Source: Rotaria sordida
Lineage: Eukaryota > Rotifera > Eurotatoria > Philodinida > Philodinidae
Assembly: GCA_905250125.1 (NCBI GenBank)
Contig: CAJNOL010000013.1
Span: 372,001 to 436,000 of the forward strand
DNA: 64,000 nucleotides
Direction: 5' to 3'
The position numbers and the translations under genes were made by a program. A model generated the notes under the pieces. It was not told the origin of the DNA and did no database searches. It saw nothing but the letters and a program-made list of their open reading frames with translations. Below, one piece after another: positions 1 through 12,338 of the stretch (its first letter is position 1; the number at the start of each line of letters is the position of its first letter).

Positions 1-48
1 GAAATTTTGGTTGAAATCGGATGAGAAAATAACAAAGTTCGTTTCTGA

Positions 49-66
49 GGGGGGGGGGGGGGGGGG
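49..66. repeat. Poly-G tract
   Basis: An uninterrupted run of 18 G lies in otherwise AT-rich intronic sequence, just before a splice acceptor at 101-102. It may be a genuine homopolymer or a sequencing/assembly artefact. Its length is probably unreliable. Confidence 0.9.
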
Positions 67-102
67 CTTAATACAATTTAAATTAAATAATATTTTTCTT
101 AG

Positions 103-3100
103 ACTATCAAAAATTGGTACCTGCTGAAATCATACCAAGTCTACCAGCGGAACAGCAGCAAAATCAAGCTGAGGTGACACTTGTGTTACCATCATTAAAT
201 GTATCAAAAACACCTTCTGCTCAAGAAATCGTTGATGATCAGGATGAAAATGATACTATGCATCTTCCACGTAAGATTATTACAGTAGCAGGCAAAAGGT
301 TTCGCTCCAGTCGATCTCGACCGCTATATGTCCAGGAAGTTAAAAAATGTATTCAAACATTCTTTACCATGAATGTAGGTCATTGGAGCATTATTACTTA
401 AAAAAGACTGTCTACAAAATTTTACACTGTTTCTTACTAAAAATATGATCAATTCTTGATATTTTTCTATGCAGCTGAAGTTCCATCTGTGATCTTTCTT
501 TACCCAAAAGATAAGTTCACTTACTCAAATATTGATGCTTCCTTGTATTCTTGCACCTAACAAGATATCATCCATATTCCATTTCTCTTTTATGCAAGAT
601 TTACTTCTGAAACTTTCATGAAGTAATGTCTAACTGTAAAGGAAGTTTCTCGAAAAGTTAGAACTTGTTTCATTGAACTACCACTGAATTATTGACTTTT
701 AAAGGGTAGTAGATGGTTTCTCTCCACAACCATGATTACAGTAAAATAAGCATAGTCTTTGGAAGAATTGATAAACTTCAATAAAATTAGTAATGTATTA
801 CATTGGTACATAAGTTCTGAGCGTTTGGATCCGTAGAATTATATTGGCGGTATAATTCTACTGATCCAAACGCTCAGAATTTATGTGCCAATGTAATAGA
901 TAGCTGGAATATAGGATCACACATTGATGAGTCGGCTCACGATTTTGTCCCCAAAAACGTGGACCCGAAACTCCCTATAAGTATTAACCAATATTAAGAA
1001 ATTTTTTGTGCCAAGGTTTTAAAAGTGATGTCATTAATTATTTTGAATAGTCGACAGTCAAGTGCCGCAAATTCAGCACATGCAGCTTTAGTTTCTTGCT
1101 TAACTGAATCTGAAATGGTTGATTCATTTTTTGAAGATGCATAAAATTGATTAATACTTGATTGAGCATTCGGAAACTGCCATTCTTTTTCATTTTGACA
1201 ACTACAAATATGCTTAGATAGTGAACTAGTACCAGAAGATGATTTATAAATAAGCAAATCTTCATATTGATTGCATAGAACATATTGCTTGATCCCGATT
1301 CTATAAAGGTGAAGATTTTTGTGTTACTGTTGATTTGACGAATTTTGTTTATCAATTAACTGTTCAATTTTTTTTTTGTTAAGATAATGCTCTTTTCAAT
1401 TAAGCGAATATGTTTAATTTATTGACCATCGAGTGATGGGAAAATGAAGAGCAGAAAATAACTGTACATTGAATTTTCTTCTGAAAGTAGCCAATAAATA
1501 GCTAAAATCTTGATTCTTCATTTGTTCGTGTACACAGAGGATGCTAGATGTTGTTGAAAAAAAACTCGAGTCTAGACCCATAACATCCTAGTTGGCTGAC
1601 ACAGAATACTCTTTCTTTTCAAGGTTATGAGGCTGGAAACAAAAATAGATGCTATCCATCATAACTTTCTTTGCAATTGAGCAACAATGGTGCCACAATG
1701 CTAGTTACCTACATTCTTGGTGAAGTGTGTGTATAAACCTTCAGTAGATACAGGAGCCGAGATCGGTTGGAGAGGAAACTTTTATCCACTACTGTATAAA
1801 AAAATTTCTTCAATCTATTCTTTTTGTAATAGAGGCAGATGCGGTACCAATTAGATTCAATCCACCCGAACCAGATCCCATGGATTTTAATAGTATAAAT
1901 TTAGAACCATTCGAAGACTCTTCTCAGCCATGGACTGAAGAATATTCAAGGTTACTAAATTTAAAATATCATCCACGAGCTTATCAAATTGAAATAATAC
2001 GAAATGCTATTTGTAATGGTAATACTATTGTTTGTCTTCGAACTGGTTCTGGAAAGACATTTATTGCTTCTGTTATAATAAAATATTATTTCATAAAAAA
2101 TCAAAAAACAAATCCTGATAGAAAATTTTCAAGTCTATTCTTTGTACCAAGAAAAGCCATACGATTACAACAAGCTAAAGCAATTTTAGATGTTGGTAAT
2201 TTACGAGTACAAATTTGTCAAGATGATCAAACAATTGATCAACTTATTGATACAAATCATGTTATTGTTGCAACACCACAAAAATTTGCTAATTGTTTAA
2301 ATAAAGAAACCATACGTTTATGTCAAATTAATTTAATGATATTTGATGAATGTCATAATACATCAGGTGGAAATCCTTATTGTGAAATAATGAAATATTA
2401 TTTATGTCCATTGAAAAAGCAAAACACTACAGAAAAACCATTCATGATTGGCTTAACAGCAACAATTAGTGCTAAAGATGCTATTGAAAAACGAGAATCA
2501 CTTGAAAAAAATCTTGTCAGTTTATGTAGTAAACTTGCTTGTAAAAATATTTCAACTGTATGTGATAAAAATAATATAGATGAAATTAATAGTGAAATAA
2601 AGCGACCAACAAATGATCAATTTCAATATGTTTCAAAAGTGCAATATAATTCATATTTTGATGAATATTTAAAAACATTTCAAGATCTTATTAAAAATAT
2701 TAAATATCATTTGGATAGTCGAGAATTATTAGATGGACAAGATATTGGTTCTTCAGGATTTGTTGGTCAACTTGTACTTTTAAAACAAACTTTTGAAAAA
2801 AAAGGTGATATGAATAATATTATTATTTGCGATTATTTATTATTATTAACAAAAAAATATTCAGCATTTAACAATTTACCATTTGATATGGTTATACAAT
2901 ATATATTACAGAAAATTGAAGAATATTATAAAGGATATCAACAATCAGTACCAATGAATAATGTACTTTATGAACGTTGTAAGGCGGAATTGGATAAAAT
3001 CTTAGAGAAACATATGGAAAATTCAACAACAAATTCAAAATTAGACACATTAGTTGATCTTCTTAAACAACATGCTAGTACAGATACAAAAGGTGAATAT

Positions 3101-4757
3101 TTTTACCTGGAGCGTCTTTTTTTCTTCTAATCATTGTATTTTAAATGTGATTAGGACTTATTTTGGTACAAACAACTTTTTACGCAAAAACACTTTGTGA
3201 TTACTTGTGTAATCATTCAAAATTAAAAGTAAGACAATAATTCTATCGACCAATATTAGGATAATTCTTGTTTTAGAATATTGTTAAAGCAACTTGGATT
3301 GTTGGTCAAAATAGCCCAGATCATTCTTTGACACTACGTGATCAAGAAGAAAGATTAAGACAATTTCGAGAAGGTTTGTTTGTCTTTATTTTTCTTTTCA
3401 TTTATGTGACTTCATCGAATATTTTAGATGAATATAATCTACTCATTGCTACTGGTAAGTTATTAATAGTCCCTTGCTTTAGTCAATGATTAAACAGATA
3501 TATTTCTTTTATTATCAATTTAAGTCTTATAATTAATTGTAACGATACATTTTATTGATATATAATCATTAATCGATGCTTCTGTCTACAAAGGCAACTA
3601 TAAGTCTTTCGAAGATTGTTGATTACAAAAAAGAGATATATGCAGGCTTCTAGAGAAAGACTTTCTTTATCTAATAGTTTATGCATTATTAAATTCTACT
3701 GAGTATTGTTAACATGTCGATAGATCGTACTACCTTCGTCACAACCACTATAAACTTTCTCTCCAAGTCTACATATATTCCATTCTATAGTCAAAACATT
3801 ATGATCACCTTTAAACTTAAACAAGGGCGCATGTAATTCAGCTTTTAGCATCAATTTATATCTGACGAAAAAAAAAACATGTCTTTACTTTCGATTGATG
3901 TTAAGCATGTATACAATGAATTGATATATCTCTATCATTTCTTATTCAGATATTGTTCAAGAAGGTTTAGATATTCCTACATGTTCTTATGTTATTCGTT
4001 ATGAATTTGTATCGGATGAAATTGGTACAATTCAATCACGAGGTCGAGCACGAGCACAAAATAGTTCCTATTATCTTATAACTGAATTGGATTCAACCAA
4101 TCATCAGCGAGAGAAAAACAATAAAATTCGTGAAGAAAATATGGAAATAGCGATTGATCAATGGCGAACATGTGATAAAGATCTATTTCAACGTAATGTT
4201 GAAGAGAAAACTGTAAATAAATAAGATTTAATAATATTTATATGAATTATTTTCTGCATAGAAATCGCTTATTAGTGGATGGGAAAAAGATTTAACAGTT
4301 GAAATGCAACAAAAAGCTGCATTACAAAAAATTGGTAAAAAAAATGGTTTAATATGTTGTCGTAAATGTAATCGAGAATTAGGTGAGCTTGCATGGTTGA
4401 AAAAACGAAATACAACCTATTTTATTAATAATCGAGAATTTTTCAATAATAATGAATGCAAACTTCTCAATGCATATAAAAATTTTCAAGAAAATTTAGT
4501 TATGGGTAAATACTTTTAACATTATTTATGATTTCATTTATATTCTTGTATTTATTATTTCAGGAGATGTTAAATGTACTTGTGGAAATTCTCTTGGCGG
4601 ATGTCTAAAATTTATTGATCGGCCTGAATTAGGTACATTATGTGCACTTAAATGTATACAAATCAAATTTCAAATTGACAAGCAATCATCTTTTATAGAA
4701 TTTCCACAATGGAGTAAAAATAATTGTTTTGACGTTGAAGAACTTGAAGAAATTTGA
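103..4757 (+). CDS. RIG-I-like receptor / Dicer-related RNA helicase, 5' end outside window
   Basis: A double-stranded-RNA-sensing DExH helicase of the RIG-I/MDA5/LGP2 type, expected to act in the cytosol. Exons joined by phase: 103-270, 1833-3092, 3155-3228, 3277-3373, 3428-3454, 3950-4212, 4262-4505, 4564-4757; about 774 codons are visible. Seen: Walker A motif LRTGSGKT (near residue 124), motif II DECH (near 227), motif III TAT, a second RecA lobe with motif V EGLDIP and motif VI QSRGRARA, then a RIG-I-type C-terminal domain with a CxxC pair (CRKC) and a CxC pair (CTCG) for zinc. It stops after this domain, so it is not Dicer (no PAZ or RNase III). The first exon is an acidic, Pro/Gln-rich linker that starts in phase 2 after an acceptor, so the N-terminus (CARDs, if any) is off the left edge. 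The join of exon 103-270 across a 1.56 kb intron is inferred from phase and splice sites only. The helicase and C-terminal exons are secure. Confidence 0.88.
796..898. repeat. 103-bp near-perfect hairpin (mini fold-back element)
   Basis: Two 48-nt arms (796-843 and 851-898) are inverted copies with 45/48 identity around a 7-nt loop. Two of the three mismatches would be G-U wobbles in RNA. This is the structure of a very short MITE or a hairpin-forming element. No target-site duplication was confirmed. Confidence 0.9.
994..1345 (-). pseudogene. hAT-type transposase fragment (BED zinc finger region), degraded
   Basis: On the minus strand the translation contains a Cys (in YVLCNQ), then a stretch like YKSSSGTSSLSKH, then HICSC, followed by a segment with AACAEFAALDCR and a later LAQK. 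This order is typical of the BED-finger N-terminus of hAT transposases plus the start of the central domain. The reading frame breaks upstream near 1320, and no continuation is readable below 994, so this is a remnant in the intron of the RIG-I-like gene. Family assignment is by motif pattern only. Confidence 0.6.
3455..3949 (+). other. 495-bp intron between helicase exons
   Basis: GTAAG donor after 3454 and TTCAG acceptor ending at 3949. It interrupts the sequence just before motif V. Nothing recognisable inside. Confidence 0.8.
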
Positions 4758-5829
4758 ATGATTTTTTTTCTTTTGTTTTTTAAATTTATTCTTATATTTT
4801 CTTATTGAATGTATCTGTTGTTGACTACGTCCGTACATTTTCTTTCTTTTCTACTCCTCTCTTAATTTCTCTTTCGTTCTCTCTTCGCTGTTTGATTTAC
4901 TACTGATACGAATGACTTACCCCATCATTTCTAACAGGAATCCACTGTTCCATCTTATGGAAATCCCTTTTATAAATGGATCGATTAAAAAAATAATTGC
5001 ACAGAAAAATCAAGTGCACTTTATAGTATTGTTATATAATATTTTCATCGTGATCATTTTTATTTTCGCTATTTTATTATCATGATTAACTAACATCATT
5101 TTTATTATACATATTCCAACTTCAAAAATAAGTCAAAAAAGTCGATATGGCTGATACAGATGACTTAAACGCACTGACAAACACATAAATCTTGATTCAA
5201 TTCTGAGAATTTCTGAATAATTAAAAATATTCATGCATTTTCATAGTACAATGTTTTCTGACTCACAGATCATTAGCACAGAGCGTCATCTATCAAATTT
5301 TCTAAAAATAGTCAGCATAATATTTAGCAGATTTAATTATTCATATTATGCTGATTTTGAATACATAATAAATGTTAATATATGGCGCATGTATAGAAAA
5401 ATATTCACACAGTGCATTTAAAAATTACCAATAAAAGGCAAGCGAATTCGTTTCATCAGTCAGTAGATCAGTTACTACGAATGGATTTAACTATTTCATC
5501 ACTTATATCTTTTTCTTTTTCATGACGACTAGATATACTTCGTTTCTTTGTTCATATGATAACATATAATCTTATCGTCATTACATATATATACCCCTTC
5601 ACTAGTTAGCCAGTATACAACAATCCGTCACGTTCGTTTCTCTTCACTTTGTGTCTTTTCTCTTCCGTTATTGTTTCCTTTATTCTACATTCTTTCGATT
5701 TTCTTATAATTAAATATTTGAAAATTATTCATATTTTCTGATCATCTATTTCGGTTTCTTTTACAATTCCTCATTTATGTAACACTGTTTCCAAATATTA
5801 TCATCTATTTTTTTTATTTCAGATTTCAA
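4758..5829. other. Intergenic region, RIG-I-like gene to dut
   Basis: About 1.07 kb of AT-rich sequence with pyrimidine-rich stretches. Weak ORFs such as 5233-5421 show no coding features. A TTTCAG acceptor lies 7 nt before the dut start codon (see dut). Confidence 0.7.
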
Positions 5830-6589
5830 ATGTCATCATCAAAAGCTGTATTACGATTTGCTAAACTTAGTGAACATGCATTCTCACCAATAAAAGGTTC
5901 AGCTTATGCAGCCGGTTGGGATCTTCGAAGGTAATCTTAAAATCTTCTTTTACTTCATTTGAAAAGAATTTTATCTAATGTTTTTTTAGTGCTTATGATT
6001 ATGTATTACCAGCACGAGGAAAAATAACAGCTCAAACTGATATTCAAATTGCTGTACCACATGGTTGTTATGGTCGCGTTGGTTAGTAAAAGTTTTTCAA
6101 AAGTTTAAAGAAGACTTTTCGTTTTGTGTATCATCATATATTTCTTTTAGCTCCACGATCTGGTCTAGCTGCTAAATTCGGTATTGATACAGGAGGTATT
6201 ATTATAATAAAATCTTCAAGTTTTTTAAATTCTATTTTCTTGAAATAGCTGGTGTTATCGATGCTGATTATCGTGGTAATGTTGGTGTTGTATTATTTAA
6301 TCACAATGATTCAGATTTTACTAGTAAGATTTAATATTTCTATTATGAATTAATTTAAATTTTATTTAATTTTAGTTAAACGAGGTGATCGTATTGCACA
6401 ATTAATTTGTGAAAAAATCGAAATGGCTGAATTAGTTGAAGAAGAAGTTTGTATTTTGATTATTGTTTTCTTTCATTATTTTATTTTTCAATATATATTT
6501 TCAAGAAACTCGATGAAACTGTACGTGGTTCAAATGGATTTGGTAGTAGTGGTGGATTTTCACATGTTCAAAATGGCAATTCTCATTAA
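5830..6589 (+). CDS. dut: Deoxyuridine 5'-triphosphate nucleotidohydrolase (dUTPase)
   Basis: Hydrolyses dUTP to dUMP and pyrophosphate, keeping uracil out of DNA and supplying dUMP for thymidylate synthesis. Six exons: 5830-5930, 5990-6081, 6151-6195, 6249-6323, 6376-6446, 6506-6589; together 155 aa, normal for a trimeric dUTPase. All five family motifs are present in order: [31 protein letters not shown], and the Gly-rich tail [12 protein letters not shown]. There is no transit peptide, so this is a nuclear/cytosolic form. Introns are 45-70 bp. A TTTCAG acceptor lies 7 nt upstream of the ATG, suggesting a spliced leader or a 5'-UTR intron. A polyadenylation signal AATAAA lies at 6697-6702, about 108 nt after the stop. 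No defects seen. Confidence 0.97.
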
Positions 6590-7903
6590 ATGAATCTCAT
6601 TCATCAGATATCTATTCATTTATTTTTTTTTCTTGTCTGTTGTCTAAAAGATATGTATTCACAAATTTCTTCATTTGCTATGTCTGTATACATGATAATA
6701 AATTGATCTATATTTTGTAATAATTCATATTCAAGTATTGATGATGACGATGATAATGTATCAACAATCTAAACATTTCGATTTAATATTTATTTCATTA
6801 GGTTTGAAGTCGTCCTATATTTCCTATAGATTTTAAATCAATTCTATGATATCCTATTTTTCAAGCAATTCTTCTTTAATCATGATTTATTAAAAGAAAG
6901 CCAATTTGAATAATAATGATTTCAACTTCCAGTAGATATCGTAGGGTGTAAAATTTTCGGATTCGATTTATTGAACATTTTTGGCGATTGAATCTGAACT
7001 TGGACCCAATCGAACTGCACTGTCAATGAAATTTTCTAGTCAGAATTGGATTGTCGCTTGATAGATATGAGATACTTTTTCTGATTTCTTGTATTCGGTG
7101 CCTAGCACATTGTACACATTTCTTAGACGACTAGAGTCCGCTCAGTTCAAAGCTTTTCGATCCGGACCAACTGAACGGGCTCTAACTTGTAATCAAGGTA
7201 AAATCGTATGGCAAGTTAAACGAAACATCTAGCATAAAATCAATTTAGAGCAGAAATGAAGATGGCTACTTATGAATAATAAATTTTTTTCGAAAATGTT
7301 TTCCTCTGTCGATCAGAAATTACTGAATACAGTTGCTATCCAAAATAATCATATCTTTGCTCGCCGTGGAAGTGATAACACATCGATTAAATATAAAGTA
7401 GGGACACTTAAGTATATTCATACTGCGCAATTTTCCAGAATGCGTCAAATTCTGTAAGATTTTTTTTCGGCAATACATTTTTCTACCGCTCGATGAAATT
7501 TACGTGAAGAATAAGATAAGCTCGCCTTATTTTACTTGGAGAGAAGCTCTCAATTCAATCTTCAATACTTGAAAAAAATTTTTATGTTTGCATGCCAAAG
7601 ATTTGTTATACAAAAAAAAAATTAGAAGAAAGAAACGTAATATGGCAACAGCAGCAAGACCCGCTGCAAATGAGAGAAAAAAACTAATATGTAACAGTGC
7701 ATACAATAGAAATATAATTCTATGATTATTTTTCACTGTTGCACTTTAGTTAATGAAAATGTTGTATATTACACACCTTGATCTAGAATTATTCGACCGA
7801 CAGGTGACTAACATTAAATAGCTACTATACATATATATATATATATATATCTACTTTTGGACACGTATTTTACAATTTCTCCTATCAGAAACATATTTTC
7901 ATA
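6590..7903. other. Intergenic region, dut to discoidin-like gene
   Basis: AT-rich, no convincing gene. It contains the dut 3' UTR, a short inverted repeat with 15-bp arms (7133-7183, arms near AGAGTCCGCTCAGTT and its complement) and an AT dinucleotide run near 7832-7850. Short ORFs at 7272-7457 and 7527-7736 (minus) look spurious. Confidence 0.65.
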
Positions 7904-10900
7904 ATGAAGAATATGATTAGCATGTTTTTTAAAATCACAAGCATTATTCTTATCTATCTCGTATTTTTATCTACGTCAACGACACATTATACTGTATACG
8001 AAAATGCTCAATTTGATCCGATTGACAGACGCTATATAATAAACAATTTTTCATCAATCAATTCGGCTTATACTTGTCTATGTCAATGCTACAATAATAC
8101 CATTTGTTTTACAGTAACATATTTTGGTTTTAGTCAAACATGTTTACTTTTCTTTGCACAATTGAGTCAAGGACAATTACGGGTTGTACCAACTATTGCT
8201 AATGCAAAAGTTTACTATTTCGGAAATAGAAGTTTTAGTGGTAAGTGAGAAACACATTTGTATGCATCAGATGAATTCAGAATGGATCTAACTCATTCTA
8301 TTATTGTTATAGTATGTTAAATAGAGTAAACAAAGCACATAGACGCTCATTGAGGCTAGAAAGTGTCAATATTTCAATGTCCTTAAAAAAAAAACAAATG
8401 CTAATAACACCATTGTCGTCACTACAAGTAGATAGAATAGTATTTTTCGATTTATAAAATAGATATAGTCTAATCTAAAATAAAATTCAATGGGATGACG
8501 CCATTGAAATTACTACCATAACAAATGAAGGTTAATTAAAAAGAGAAAAATAACAATTTGTAAGAGTACATCAATTTTTATAAGGTAATGTCCAATTCGG
8601 TCCCATTTGATGGTTTCTCAATATGGTTGTTTGTTTTTACGGATTTTGCCGTATTGAATTTCTAGTTGTAAACCTTGATAGTCGAGTACAAGTGCATTTC
8701 GATAAGTAGTTGTGAAATGCATGTTATTTGTTGTTCGCTTTTCGTATTTAATATGTGTATCTTAGCAATGATTGTTAACACGTCATTTGATTTAAGCCGA
8801 ATTATGATATTGATTCTACTCAGCCAATGACCATTCGAGAATGAATTCTACGGGGATAAACTTTTTTTACAAGTACTAATGAAAGAGTGAAAAAACAATA
8901 GGAATAAAATAGCAAATTTCAATATTTTTTCATTATGTCTTAATTTCAACGAAGATTATATTTAATGTGTGTCGCGTATCACAGTTTTTGTCACAGGTAT
9001 CAGCAATATCTAGGCTCATCTCCTACTTTGCGATTTTAAGGTGAAATTTTTCGTTTACAAAGCAAAAGTTGGTTACAAGACAATTGTGATTTCCATATAG
9101 TTTCATGTCTTTCTGATGTGAACTCTAAATAATCAATACATACTGAATAATCCATTGAATAAACGGTTCTGTATTGAATTAAAATGATTTTTTTCGGAGC
9201 TTCGTCAATTTTTATATAAAGTTTTTCTCATTTTCCATTGTTTTTTGTATTTACACTTGTCGTCTATGTATCTCTTACTTCTAATATACAAATAAAAGTA
9301 AAGAAATTGGAATGTACATAGTCAAGAAAAATTGAAGCGTTAAGTACATCTGATTAGAAAACAGTAAAATTCTAAATACAGCAATTGAAAATACATTCAT
9401 GGTACACTTGTCGTTGGAATTTATCTATCTACTCTTTTCTTCTCGTTTTTAAAGTGGTATAAGCTTGATGATCGATTCTTTCGGCAATCTAAAAAAGATG
9501 ACTGAGAATATTGAAAATCGATCTAGACGTATTTTTGATAGATTTAATTTTAACATATTCAAGCTGGTTAATAAGAATGATACTATTCAAGGATTTCATT
9601 ATTTATTTTCGTTCTCGAACGACACTTGTGTACGATAATTTAACAGTTTACAAATATAATAGATAATGAAAGAGAAAACAATAATAAAAAAGATAGATAT
9701 GACTGTGAGAACTTATTTCAACATCTTTCAATGTCTAAAAAAAACCATTGTCTTGATCGATTATCTTTATCGGATCCTTTGTGTGAATCAAATGGAAAAG
9801 CGCACGTATATCTATGTGTTATATCGGAGGCGGCACATCTTGAATCTTTTACTAGTTTACTCTGGATTCTAGAAACTCTTTTATTAAGATTTTGATGTGC
9901 ATTTGAAGTCCCACATATATAGATTTCAAATAGTTTTTGTAGACATAAGTTTTCTACAGTTTGAAGTATGATCTTGGAAACATATTTGATCTATGTCAAT
10001 AGTAGTCATACTACATTTGATTATAGCGAAAACATGAACGTGTATGCCAGTTGAATCTATATTAGATTAATTCAACAATGGTATTTTCTTCTTTCCTATG
10101 ACAGATGAAATAATACTTTTTCTAACATGCATTATAATATAAATAAAACACTTTAAACATTGCTAGTTGCTGATCTGTATTTCACCATTTTTCCATTTTT
10201 AAAGATAATTTAAGTATAGTGAATACGAAAAATTCGATCTTCTTATCCCAAATCATCGATTATTGCTTATACTATATTAATTTATCTCTAAGTCTGTCTA
10301 GAACAATAAATATCGCATGTTCAGATAAGAGCATATGAAACCCATTTTGCAGAATTCGAACTGTTTTCTTTTTGAACAGCTCTAAAATTCTTCAATCGCT
10401 CAAATGAAGCTGTATACCCCATATGGAATACAATAGCAGGTGGCAATAGTTCACCAACATGGACTAGTGAAATTGAAGGTATATATAATATTGCTGATTC
10501 TCCAGAAGTTGTATTCGATAATGATCTGACAACCGAATATACCAATTGTGGAAGCTGTAGTAGTGGTTCCTCATCTATGTTGATAACATGCGGCGAAAAT
10601 ACTGGTTGGTATTTATCATTAGGCAATCGCTTCTTCAGCCTAGTGGCATTTTATATAGGCACGAATACGAAGTATCCACAACGTGATCCATTGACAATCA
10701 CTATTGAAGGGAGTAATCTACAAATAGATGAACTTATCTTTGGATGGAGCTGGACGTTAATCTATAATGATAGTACGGGACTTGTATCAAATCCAGGAAG
10801 ATCAACATTCGGAGTATTGCAAATAATCCCACAGTTTCCATTACCATATGCAAATTATCGTGTTCTGATAACTTCAAAGAGAGGTATTGATACTTGTACA

Positions 10901-10933
10901 TCATATACAGAATTTATGATGATTGGTTATTAA
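7904..10933 (+). CDS. Secreted protein: Cys-rich apple/PAN-like N-terminus and discoidin-like C-terminus
   Basis: Two exons, 7904-8240 and 10380-10933, joined in phase 1 to give 296 aa. The N-terminus has a Lys start then a hydrophobic run (about residues 10-24), consistent with a signal peptide. It is followed by a Cys-rich block with closely spaced Cys (CLCQC, then C near ICF and QTC), resembling a small apple/PAN fold. The C-terminal half has the pattern of F5/8-type-C or related lectin-like beta-sandwiches: a W near PIWNTIAGG, FDNDLTTEY, DPLTITIEGS, WTLIYNDSTG, then YRVLITSKRG and a final GY. Function is unknown; an extracellular glycan- or surface-binding role is inference. The intron is 2.1 kb without an obvious gene in it. 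Domain naming is from pattern only and moderately uncertain. The exon join is well supported by splice sites and phase. Confidence 0.72.
8241..10379 (+). other. 2.1-kb intron of the discoidin-like gene
   Basis: GTAAGT donor and GAACAG acceptor. AT-rich sequence with only short ORFs (for example 9666-9872) that lack coding character. No transposon or palindrome recognised. Confidence 0.65.
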
Positions 10934-11494
10934 TACATCAAGAATGATCAAATACAATACCTCGAAATTATTTTTTTAAGAATTTTCATTTTCAAATCAG
11001 TTTATTTTTCTTGTATATGCGTATGTATTAATTTTTATCAAAAAATAATAATAATATAAAAATAGAAATAATTGGTCTTAGACAATCATTTTAGATGGAA
11101 TTAGAAAAAGAATATTTGTAATATAAGTTAATATACCAAAGGTAACAAAAGGAGTTAGTGCCCGTTCAATGATGATCACAGTGACAAAACGAACCACATT
11201 CATTTAACTACAACACCAGTCAGATACAAGTAATAGACCAGCTCTGCCAATATAATATAACACAATTCAATGAGACGTGACAAGCACAAAGCATTATTAT
11301 ATTATTTGTTTGCTATTTTTGTTGCAACACACATGATTACGGTACTGAAAATATTTAGTAGGAAAAAAGAAGAGATAAATGTAAATTTGAGATTATATAT
11401 GGATTAATCAAGAAAAATATATATTCATTAACAATATGTGAAAGTCTTTTAAAACGAAACTTACTTTTAATCTATAAAATAAATGCTGACGAGG

Positions 11495-12075
11495 GTACAT
11501 CTTCAACTGTCTCCTTCCGCTTTCAATGATTTTTTTTGCCTATAGATACTATATAGTATTCTAATAAAAATCCTAAACGGGCTTTGGTTCCTATTAAGAT
11601 TTAACTAAAATATCGAAGTTTTAATGTGATTATTTCAGATTTTTGGAAAACTCGTATTTTCAAATTTTGATTCGAAACTTTGTGCATATAGAGATCTCAA
11701 CTAGGCTACCTTCCATAAAAAAAATTCAGGAGTTTTAAACATAGTCTCTTCAAGATAAGCAACTTTCAACAGATAAGACATTTTCCATAGATAGTGCACA
11801 CAACAGTGCATTTTTTAAAAGCTTCATATCTCGAAGAGACTTCGTTCAAAGTGTCTGAATTTTTTTTATAGAAATTAGTCTATTTGAGGTCTCTATATGC
11901 GCAAAGCTTCAGATCAAAATTTGAAAATACGAATTGTCCGAAAATCTGAAATAACCATATTAAAAATTCGATAGCTTAGTCAAACATCAATAGAAACCTA
12001 AATCATTTTAGAATTTTCACTAGACTACTAAGTAGTATCTGAAGCAGACGCCTGAGGAGGATCCTTTGTAAACCA
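11495..12075. repeat. Palindromic fold-back element, arms about 270 nt
   Basis: The left arm (about 11495-11770) and right arm (about 11817-12075) are imperfect inverted copies. For example, TTTTCAAATTTTGAT near 11660 pairs with ATCAAAATTTGAAAA near 11915, and GTCTCTTCAAGATA near 11744 pairs with the complementary stretch near 11830. The loop is about 45 nt. It lies between the convergent 3' ends of the discoidin-like gene (+) and UBXN1 (-). No coding capacity. Confidence 0.85.
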
Positions 12076-12270
12076 AGCTAAAATACGTAAGACTACGTTT
12101 TTGATTATATCATATAAAAAATCGATGAAATATTATGTTTCGTTTTTTGAAATCATGAATTTGACGAAGTTTATTTTTTTCTTTTCTTGATAAATCGATT
12201 AAACACAAACGAATATGCATTCGAATTTGATAACTCAAAAATACATTACAAACTAGGATTTGCTCTTGGC

Positions 12271-12291
12271 TATTTATTTATTTATTTATTT
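12271..12291. repeat. (TATT)n tetranucleotide microsatellite
   Basis: About five tandem TATT units. On the minus strand this reads as repeated AATAAA, so it may also supply the polyadenylation signal of UBXN1. Confidence 0.85.
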
Positions 12292-12338
12292 AAAAAAAAA
12301 GGCAGAACATAAGAATCAACAAAGAGAAAAAGAAAGCA

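Larger units (their letters stand above)
271..1832 (+). other. Long intron of the RIG-I-like gene, repeat-bearing
   Basis: Inferred intron, GTAAG donor at 271 and TAATAG acceptor ending at 1832. It holds a 103-bp near-perfect hairpin (796-898) and a decayed hAT transposase fragment on the opposite strand (about 994-1345). No host exon was recognised inside it. Confidence 0.55.

Noticed and set aside
1880..3130. Reading the helicase as a stand-alone gene starting at the ATG at 1880
   Set aside because: The frame is open and protein-like upstream of this ATG back to a splice acceptor at 1832, and the real exon ends at 3092 with the next exon in phase. The ATG is internal.
103..4757. Dicer
   Set aside because: After the helicase there is a RIG-I-type zinc-binding C-terminal domain and a stop. 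No PAZ, dimerisation or RNase III domains follow.
10321..10626. Minus-strand ORF of 101 codons
   Set aside because: It lies antisense to the second exon of the discoidin-like gene, which has clear coding character. It is a shadow.
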